Below, piece by piece: positions 34,942 through 40,648 of a stretch of 40,648 nt of DNA; positions within the stretch are counted from its first letter, which is position 1; the number at the start of each line of letters is the position of its first letter. The notes beneath the pieces were generated by a model that saw nothing but the letters and a program-made list of their open reading frames with translations, was not told where the DNA came from and did not search any database. This DNA is from Deltaproteobacteria bacterium. GTDB taxonomy: Bacteria; Myxococcota_A; UBA796; GCA-2862545. The stretch is taken from the NCBI GenBank assembly GCA_011376105.1, contig DRPG01000496.1, positions 1 through 40,648 of the forward strand, given 5' to 3'. The translations under genes were made by a program, and so were the position numbers.

Positions 34942-36369
34942 TCAGTGCCCTCCGAAGACGTCGACGTCGACGAACCGACAGGCCGGGGACGCGTGGCCCA
35001 CCTCGATGACCTGCATCGGCTCACCCTTGCCACAGTAGGGGGTCCCGAGGACCTGGTTCGTGCTCTCGTCCCCCACCCCGGCGAGGTTGCGCCAGAAGGT
35101 GGCGGAGATCCCACGGTAGTTGGGGTTGCGTACGACCCCCTTGAGGACACCATCCTCGATCAGGCGACCCCACTCGCACCCGAACTGGAACTTGTTGCGG
35201 GAGTCGTCGATCGACCACGACAGGTTGGTCTCCATCCACACCCCCCGCTCGACCCCCGCGATGAGCTGCTCGAGGCTGCTGTCGCCGGGCTCTAGGTTGA
35301 GGTTGGCCATCCGATCGATCGGGGCCCGGCTCCAGCTGCACGCCCGGGCGTTGGCGACCCCCTCGGTGCCTGCGCGGTGCTGAGACAGGGCGCCTCCGAG
35401 GGGACGCACCAGGATCCCGTCGCGGATCAGGTGGGCTCGCTCGGCCTCGGCGCCCTCGTCGTCGAAGCGGTAGCTAGCGAGCTGCTCGGGCCGGCTTGGA
35501 TCGAAGGTGATGTTGAGCAGCTCGCTGCCGTACCGGTAGCCGCCGAACATGTCGAGGGTGACGAAGCTCGTACCCGCAAAGTTACGCTCATCCCCCAGGA
35601 TCCGATCGAGCTCTAGGGGGTGGCCGATCGACTCGTGGATCTGGAGGATCATCTGGTTGGGTGCGAGGACCACGTCCATGATCCCGGAGGGACACTCAGG
35701 GGCAGAGAGGAGCTGGGTGACCTGATCCCGCAGCCGCTCCCCCGCACCGACGATCCCGACCCGATCCAGCACCTCGTACCCGCCCTGCTGGCAGCTGTCC
35801 TTCGAGCCCATGCTGCGCTGCTGGGCGATGTTGCCCCGGCTGGCGGTGCAGGTGATGTTGGGGGCGATCCGCTCGAAGTGCTGCTCTGCCTGCTCGCCGT
35901 CGGCGGACAGCAGCACGACCTCATCACAGGTGTAGCCCAGGGTGGCGATCGCCTCCACCACCGGATCGCCCCCCATGGCCTCCACCTCGCGCTTCAGCAG
36001 CGCGATCTTGTCGATCAGGGGCACGCTGGCCCAGGGGATCTCGACCACCGAGCGGTAGCTGCCGGTGAAGCGGGCCCGTGGCACCCTGGCGTGATCGATC
36101 AGCGAGATCGAGGCGGTGGCCTCGGCCCAGTCGCGGGCACGGGCAGCGGCCCGGCGGAGCCCCGATGTGGACAGATCAGAGGTGGCTGCGTAGCCCTGAC
36201 CGCCCCGGTGGGACACGGTGATCATCGCACCCCGGTCGAGATCCCGGTGGACGGGCAGCGCGACCTTGTCGCGTACACCGACGAACTCGAAGGTGCGATC
36301 GAGGGCACGCAGGGTGCAGCGATCGACGGCGGGGGCGGCCTCGAGGAAGCGCTCTCGTAGAGAAGACAT
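34942..36369 (-). CDS. tldD: TldD family zinc metallopeptidase
   Basis: A 475-residue catalytic subunit of the TldD/TldE peptidase. The zinc motif HESIGH (245-250) and the C-terminal Cys in PYCGKGEP, the third ligand in the known structure of this family, are present. The complex processes peptides, including RiPP precursors and unfolded peptides, in the cytoplasm. The ATG has GGAG four bases upstream. tldE follows after one base. The next gene upstream is an M48 protease. I looked for a small peptide gene nearby and found none convincing. Confidence 0.94.
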   Translation of the reverse strand: MSSLRERFLEAAPAVDRCTLRALDRTFEFVGVRDKVALPVHRDLDRGAMITVSHRGGQGYAATSDLSTSGLRRAAARARDWAEATASISLIDHARVPRARFTGSYRSVVEIPWASVPLIDKIALLKREVEAMGGDPVVEAIATLGYTCDEVVLLSADGEQAEQHFERIAPNITCTASRGNIAQQRSMGSKDSCQQGGYEVLDRVGIVGAGERLRDQVTQLLSAPECPSGIMDVVLAPNQMILQIHESIGHPLELDRILGDERNFAGTSFVTLDMFGGYRYGSELLNITFDPSRPEQLASYRFDDEGAEAERAHLIRDGILVRPLGGALSQHRAGTEGVANARACSWSRAPIDRMANLNLEPGDSSLEQLIAGVERGVWMETNLSWSIDDSRNKFQFGCEWGRLIEDGVLKGVVRNPNYRGISATFWRNLAGVGDESTNQVLGTPYCGKGEPMQVIEVGHASPACRFVDVDVFGGH

Positions 36370-36522
36370 CCAGCTCCATATCCAGAGGCTCTGTATCCGG
36401 GAGCCCCATATCCAGATCCCCCCGGCCCGGGGAGCCCCGCCCTGGAGTCGATGTAGTGGAGCCGAGCCAGATCACACGACCGGACGATCCGGTCGGCGGG
36501 CTGGAGGAGCGGCACGATCCGA

Positions 36523-37332
36523 TCAGGCAGCCATCGCCCGGAGCCGAGCCACCCGGGCCTCTGTGGCGGGGTGGGTGCGCAGCAGGGGCGGCTGCAGCCC
36601 CCCGGGGATCCCCACCAGGCGCCCCAGCGTGGAGGCCTGTGCGTCGATCACCTGCAGCGCGGTGGCCAGAGCGACGGGATCGCCGGTGAGCTGGACCGCC
36701 CTGTGATCCGCGGCCAGCTCTCGCCGCCGGGACAGGGCCAGCAGCGCCAGCTGGGCCACCAGCGGGCCAGGCATCAGCACCAGCGCGGCGAGGGCGAGCT
36801 GAGGCTGTCCCGAGAGGAACGCGAGGATCAGCAGCACCCCACCGAGCTGCCCCCCCACGGAGCTGAAGTGCGCGAAGGCCTGGGCGAAGGCCATCCGGCC
36901 CAGATCGTCGTGGGCGATGTGGCTGATCTCGTGGGCGAGGACTCCGGCCAGCTCCCTGGCGCTCAGCTGGTGCAGCAGGCCCTGGGTGATCGCGATGACG
37001 GGACCCTGCTGGCTTCCGAGGGCCATCGCGTTGGGGAGCTCCGTCGGGATCAGGGCCAGCGTGGGTGCAGTGGACAGCCCCGCGCGCCGGGCGAGCCGTG
37101 CTGTGAGCCGCTGTAGCGGCTGGAGCTGGCCCCGGTGCAGCCTCCGGGCCCCCACCACCCGGAGCACCAGCTTGATCGGGGCCCGCGACGAGCTCCCGAG
37201 CAGCCCGGCGACGATCAGGACAAACAAGGCCCCGATCCAGCCCGAGAGCAGGTAGCCGAACGCCAGGGCTTGTAGGACGAGGAACCCGAGGATCAGCGCA
37301 GAAGAGAGGTGGTCCTTCAGCTGGTGTCGCAT
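36523..37332 (-). CDS. M48 family (HtpX-like) membrane metalloprotease
   Basis: A 269-residue protease. Two membrane helices at the N-terminus (about 11-30 and 32-48) are followed by the M48 domain with HEISH (His134, Glu135, His138) and the third ligand in RRRELAADHRA (Glu206, with Asp210). Another hydrophobic pair (about 158-178 and 180-202) lies between the motifs, as in HtpX. HtpX-type enzymes clear damaged membrane proteins. The start (ATG at 37332) has no strong ribosome site. It is upstream of tldD on the same strand with 153 bp between. Confidence 0.92.
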   Translation of the reverse strand: MRHQLKDHLSSALILGFLVLQALAFGYLLSGWIGALFVLIVAGLLGSSSRAPIKLVLRVVGARRLHRGQLQPLQRLTARLARRAGLSTAPTLALIPTELPNAMALGSQQGPVIAITQGLLHQLSARELAGVLAHEISHIAHDDLGRMAFAQAFAHFSSVGGQLGGVLLILAFLSGQPQLALAALVLMPGPLVAQLALLALSRRRELAADHRAVQLTGDPVALATALQVIDAQASTLGRLVGIPGGLQPPLLRTHPATEARVARLRAMAA

Positions 37333-37816
37333 GTCTCGAACCTGTCCACCCCGGGCGCGGAGGAAAGGGGCAGGAGCGTACCCTTCGGTCCCGTCTCGTC
37401 CCGACCCGTCGCGGACAGGCCCCGGGCAGGCCCCGGACAGGCCCCGGACGGCCCCGGACGGCCCCGGACGGCCCCCGGACAGGCCCCGGACAGGCCCCGG
37501 ACGGCCCCGGACAGGCCCCGGACGGCCCCGGACGGCCCCCGGACAGGCCCCGGGCAGGCCCCGGACGGCCCCGGGCAGGCCCCGGACGGCCCCGGGCAGG
37601 CCCCGGACGGCCCCGGACAGGCCCCGGGCAGGCCCCGGACGGCCCCCGGATAGGCCCCGGGCAGGCCCCCGGATAGGCCCCGGGCAGGCCCCGGACGGCC
37701 CCGGACGGCCCTGCAGCTCCCTGCGCAGAGGCCCCCGGGCCCCGGGCCCCCCGGGCCCCCCGGCGGCCCCCGGCGCCGGTGACGCCCGTGGCCCCGGCGG
37801 CTCCCGGTCTGGGGCG
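37333..37816. other. Intergenic region made mainly of GC-rich repeat
   Basis: This 484-bp gap lies between the M48 protease start and the large regulator's stop, both on the minus strand. The repeat array (37413-37711) fills most of it. The end nearest the regulator (37730-37780) is a run of GGGCCCCGGG- and GGGGCCCC-like palindromes that could form strong hairpins at the regulator's 3' end. Pro/Arg/Gly-rich frames through this region are repeat artefacts. Confidence 0.7.
37413..37711 (+). repeat. Degenerate GC-rich array, about 28 units of 10-12 bp
   Basis: Units alternate among GGACGGCCCC (10 bp), GGACAGGCCCC or GGGCAGGCCCC (11 bp) and CGGACAGGCCCC or CGGATAGGCCCC (12 bp). The order is irregular but some groups recur (for example the 11-11-10 and 12-11 sets), suggesting growth by slippage and local duplication. 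Because unit length varies, it cannot encode a repeat peptide in one frame. Confidence 0.92.
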
Positions 37817-40648
37817 CTACTCCGCCTCGGGGCGGGCTCCGGGGCGCTTGCGGGGGCAGGCGAGCACCATCCTCACCGCGACCGAGGTGTGCCCTTCGAG
37901 CTTGGACTGTAGCCGGGCGGTGGAGGCCGCCGCCCGCCAGGCCTCGAGGACCTCGAAGAGCATGAAGGCCTCGGGGTTGTCGTGGGGCGCGGCCTGGCGC
38001 TCAAGGGTGGCCACCAGGGCCCGCGCCACTGGATCCGGCAGCGCCCCGACCGCTTCCTCGTGGGCGGTGTCGTGATCGCCCCGGAGCATCAGGTTCAGGG
38101 CGAACAGGGCCTGGATCCGGCTGTGCTCGGGGGCGGAGCCGGCGAGGGCGAGGAAGAACATGCGCTCAGCGTCGTCGAAGTTGTGCTCGATGGTGTAGAC
38201 CACCCCGAGGATCCCCCGCGCCAGGGCCACCAGCCCGTGGGCCGAGGCCTCCCTCGCCGACTCCATCACCTGCTCGAGGTGCTCGGTCGCCTCGTCTGCG
38301 GCTCCGATGCCGACCAACAGCTGAGCCAGCCGCATCTGGCACCGGCAGGCGTGGAGGCGATCGCCTCCGTCGAGGAACACCTCCATCGCCTCGGACAGCA
38401 GGGCCACCGCCCGCCGCCCCTGCCCCCGGGTCGCGAGGACCTCGGCGAGGTGGCGCTGGCTGTGGGCCGAGCCGATGTCGGCGTCGAGGATCCCGAAGCC
38501 GTGGAGCGCCTCGACAAAGGCTCGCTCGGCCCGGGTGCCGTCGCCCTTGGCCACCAGGACACGGCCCCGGAGCAGTGCGGCCGTGGCCAGCACCCAGGGA
38601 TCGGTGGTGGTGAGCCGGTGCAGCGTGGCCTCGGCCTCGGAGGTGGCGCTCAGCTCCATGTGGAGCCAGGCGGCGTTGACCAGCAGCCCGACCTCGCCGG
38701 GGGGGAGCCGCTCCGAGGCCTCCCGCAGGGCCTCCCGCGTCTTCTGAGGCTGGCCGAGGTACAGGTTCAGCCTGGCGCTGGCCAGCAGGGCCGCCGCCCA
38801 CCAGGGGGGGCTGCCCTCGGAGGGCTCCCTCAGGGTCGGCTCCGCGAGGATCCGCTCGACCGCCTCGCACAGGGGTCCGGCCTGCTCCTGGCCGAGGATC
38901 GCGGTCAGCCCCAGCGCTGCCCCCGCGGCGGGGGGCCCGCCCTGCTGCAGCGCTCCCCGGAGGTTCTCCCGCTCCCGGAGCAGCACCGCGCGCTCGGGAC
39001 GCTCCACCCATGGCCGGCACCCCAGGCGCAGCCCCAGCGTGCCGTAGCACACGCCGTGGCGCTGCTGCGCGTCGTCGAGGGCGTAGGGGCTGAGGGTGCG
39101 GCGGAGGTAGGAGCGGACGGTCTCGTACGCGCTCCAGCGCATGCTGGTCGAGTCGGCCCCTGCGGTCATCTTGAGCAGAGAGCGTGCACACAGCGACTCG
39201 ATCGCCGTGATCATGCCCCGGTCACGGACCGGCATCTGGATCACTGACTCAGCGCTCCCTAGATCGAAGCCACCCCGGAAGACGATGCACTGATCGAGGA
39301 CCGCCCGCTCGACACGATCGAGGCGATCGATGGTGGCGGCCAGATCTGCGTCGAGGCCCGCCTCCCCCCACTCGAGATCCTGCCCGCGCTCGAGGCGCTC
39401 GAGCAGCAGATCGGGAGCCAGAAAGGCGGTCTGGGCCGCTGCGGCCTCGATGGCCACTGGCATCCGATCGAGGTGGTTGACGATCGCGGTCGCCAGGGAC
39501 CCATCGATCTCGGTGCCGGGCCGGAACTGAGCCACCCGCTCCCGGAACAGATCGACGGCGTCCTCCTCGTCGAGGGCGACCAGCCGGATGCAGCGCTCCC
39601 TGGGGAGCTTGAAGGCCCCCCGGCAGGCCACCAGGACCCGCCCCCCGCCCTCCTCCGGGGCCCGGGACGACCAGGCCTCGAGCGCCGCCTTCAGCGCAGG
39701 ATCCGGATCGGGGGCCTCGAGGAACAGCAACAGATCGTCCCGCTGGGACAGCATGGTGCCGATGTCGGTGAGGATCTCCTTTTCTTTTCGCCCGATCCTG
39801 CGGATCCCCAGCCCCCTGGCGAGCCTCGAGATCATGGGCTCAGGGCCGTTCACCAGGCAGTGGTGGACCTCCCAGCCCTCCGACTGCAGCTCGTGGGCGG
39901 TCTGCAGAGAGAGCTGGTTGGCTCCGCTGCCGGGGGGACCGACCACGCTGACCAACGGGGCCTCGTCCAGGGCGTCCCGCACGACCTCGAGCTGAGGCTC
40001 CCGGCTGCGGAGCGAGGCGTCGAGCTCCGGCAGGGGCTCGGGGCGGATCTCCGGCGCCTCCCCTGGATCGAAACGGTAGCCGACGCCATAGACGTTGAGC
40101 AGGTGATCAGGCTCCGCCGGATCGTCCTCGATCTTCTTGCGCAGCCGCGTCACGATGCCGCGGATCGAGTCCGGGGATCCGTGCTCCTCTCCGAGGGCCT
40201 CGCGCCAGATCCGCTCGCGATCGAGATCCCGGTGGGAGTTCTGGGCCAGGTACGACAGCACCGCGGTCTGGTTGCTCGACAGCCGGGTGAGCTCCTCACC
40301 CCGCAGCACCAGCCCCTCCTCGAGATCCACGGTCACGGCCTTGAGGTGTAGCACGCTGGCGCTGGCCCTCGGCTGCAGCGGCAGCTCCTCCTGCTCCTGG
40401 GGCTGTGCGCTCCATAGGTCATCGCCCTCGTCGCCCTCGTCGCCCTCGTCGCCCTCGTCGGGGGAGGCGACCGGGCGGGGCTGCAGCGGCAGCTCCCGCT
40501 GAGGCACGGTGGGCTTGGGCTGCACCTGGGGTAGATCGTCCCAGGGCTCGGGCTCTTCGTCCTCGCTGAGGGGGACGTGGCGGGTGGCGATGCCGCGCAC
40601 CACGTGCCCGATGGACTCCACGTCGACGTCGATCTCATCGGGGTCCAC
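37817..40648 (-). CDS. Winged-helix regulator with degenerate ATPase and TPR repeats (reaches right edge)
   Basis: At least 943 residues; a GTG at 40648 could be the start or an internal codon, so treat the N-terminus as open. Residues 1-95 are acidic and disordered, including an EGD repeat. A Trans_reg_C winged helix (about 99-193; LSSNQTAVLSYLAQN, GVGYRF) is followed by a STAND/NB-ARC-like ATPase (about 210-480) and TPR-like helices to the end. The layout matches AfsR/LuxR-like STAND regulators. The Walker A reads GPPGSGAN (237-244), with Ala and Asn where Lys and Ser/Thr are expected. The Walker B-like strand (LLLFLEAPD) has Glu in place of the usual Asp. ATP binding is therefore doubtful. 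No operon partner is seen. Confidence 0.85.
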   Translation of the reverse strand: MDPDEIDVDVESIGHVVRGIATRHVPLSEDEEPEPWDDLPQVQPKPTVPQRELPLQPRPVASPDEGDEGDEGDEGDDLWSAQPQEQEELPLQPRASASVLHLKAVTVDLEEGLVLRGEELTRLSSNQTAVLSYLAQNSHRDLDRERIWREALGEEHGSPDSIRGIVTRLRKKIEDDPAEPDHLLNVYGVGYRFDPGEAPEIRPEPLPELDASLRSREPQLEVVRDALDEAPLVSVVGPPGSGANQLSLQTAHELQSEGWEVHHCLVNGPEPMISRLARGLGIRRIGRKEKEILTDIGTMLSQRDDLLLFLEAPDPDPALKAALEAWSSRAPEEGGGRVLVACRGAFKLPRERCIRLVALDEEDAVDLFRERVAQFRPGTEIDGSLATAIVNHLDRMPVAIEAAAAQTAFLAPDLLLERLERGQDLEWGEAGLDADLAATIDRLDRVERAVLDQCIVFRGGFDLGSAESVIQMPVRDRGMITAIESLCARSLLKMTAGADSTSMRWSAYETVRSYLRRTLSPYALDDAQQRHGVCYGTLGLRLGCRPWVERPERAVLLRERENLRGALQQGGPPAAGAALGLTAILGQEQAGPLCEAVERILAEPTLREPSEGSPPWWAAALLASARLNLYLGQPQKTREALREASERLPPGEVGLLVNAAWLHMELSATSEAEATLHRLTTTDPWVLATAALLRGRVLVAKGDGTRAERAFVEALHGFGILDADIGSAHSQRHLAEVLATRGQGRRAVALLSEAMEVFLDGGDRLHACRCQMRLAQLLVGIGAADEATEHLEQVMESAREASAHGLVALARGILGVVYTIEHNFDDAERMFFLALAGSAPEHSRIQALFALNLMLRGDHDTAHEEAVGALPDPVARALVATLERQAAPHDNPEAFMLFEVLEAWRAAASTARLQSKLEGHTSVAVRMVLACPRKRPGARPEAE
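40421..40459 (-). repeat. 9-bp repeat coding EGD units
   Basis: GTCGCCCTC (plus strand) occurs about four times in tandem, giving (Glu-Gly-Asp)4 in the acidic N-terminal part of the regulator. Confidence 0.85.

Noticed and set aside
36370-36522. Gly/Ala/Tyr-rich peptide upstream of tldD as a RiPP precursor
   Set aside because: The stretch continues out of frame into tldD, has almost no Cys or Ser, and has no leader-like sequence or ribosome site.
37413-37711. CRISPR array
   Set aside because: Units are 10-12 bp with no distinct spacers, and there are no cas genes in the window.
37309-37912. Pro/Arg/Gly-rich proteins on the plus strand across the GC repeat
   Set aside because: The frames arise from the repeat units, which lack stop codons; unit length varies, so the peptide pattern changes register, and no ribosome site or domain is present.

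Overview
The window is a stretch of very GC-rich chromosome; nearly every codon in the real genes ends in G or C. The gene content points to a Gram-negative predatory or soil-type bacterium with complex signalling, most likely Myxococcota or a close relative. The clues are a TonB-dependent receptor, Thr/Pro-rich surface lipoproteins, PEGA domains, eukaryote-like Ser/Thr kinases fused to other domains, a periplasmic-propeller hybrid histidine kinase and many zinc-ribbon membrane proteins. This assignment is an inference from gene content, not a database match. No tRNA, rRNA, CRISPR array, insertion sequence or phage gene was seen.

Layout, left to right. At 1-262 (minus) lies the start of an unrecognised gene running off the left edge. 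Positions 379-5645 hold a serine-biosynthesis group: a DUF1015 protein, a convergent response regulator with an EAL domain, serA, serC and a DUF1292 protein, with a 21-bp repeat array between serA and serC. Positions 5656-8848 (minus) hold conserved ribosome-linked genes: rplU, rpmA, obg, a small secreted protein, rsfS and rlmH. Positions 9006-13344 (minus) hold a TonB-dependent receptor with a TPR/PEGA front end and a downstream IPT-domain lipoprotein. Positions 13648-20426 (minus) form a tightly packed four-gene operon: a membrane double-STAS protein, a Ser/Thr kinase with a double-STAS tail, a pseudo-receiver/HATPase protein and a SpoIIE-type phosphatase. A zinc-ribbon/PEGA membrane protein lies just upstream.

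The right half holds a Lon-N-like fusion gene (21671-22765), pntAB (minus), a zinc-ribbon membrane protein followed closely by a membrane kinase homologue with a broken DFG motif, and a DoxX protein. After these come a 1226-residue hybrid histidine kinase, an SDR oxidoreductase, tldD/tldE, an M48 metalloprotease, a 300-bp GC-rich repeat array, and most or all of a winged-helix/ATPase/TPR regulator that reaches the right edge.

The best candidate for an undescribed system is the 13.6-20.4 kb operon. It contains all the parts of a partner-switching circuit (STAS proteins with the phospho-acceptor Ser in place, a GHKL-type ATPase and a PP2C phosphatase), but its STAS modules are built into a Ser/Thr kinase and a transmembrane protein, and no sigma factor is nearby. 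The two STAS proteins are paralogues that keep complementary zinc ribbons. Two genes in the window (the response regulator/EAL gene and rsfS) also appear to start at AUC codons: each has a GGAGG exactly five bases before AUC, while the usual start codons overlap the GGAGG itself.
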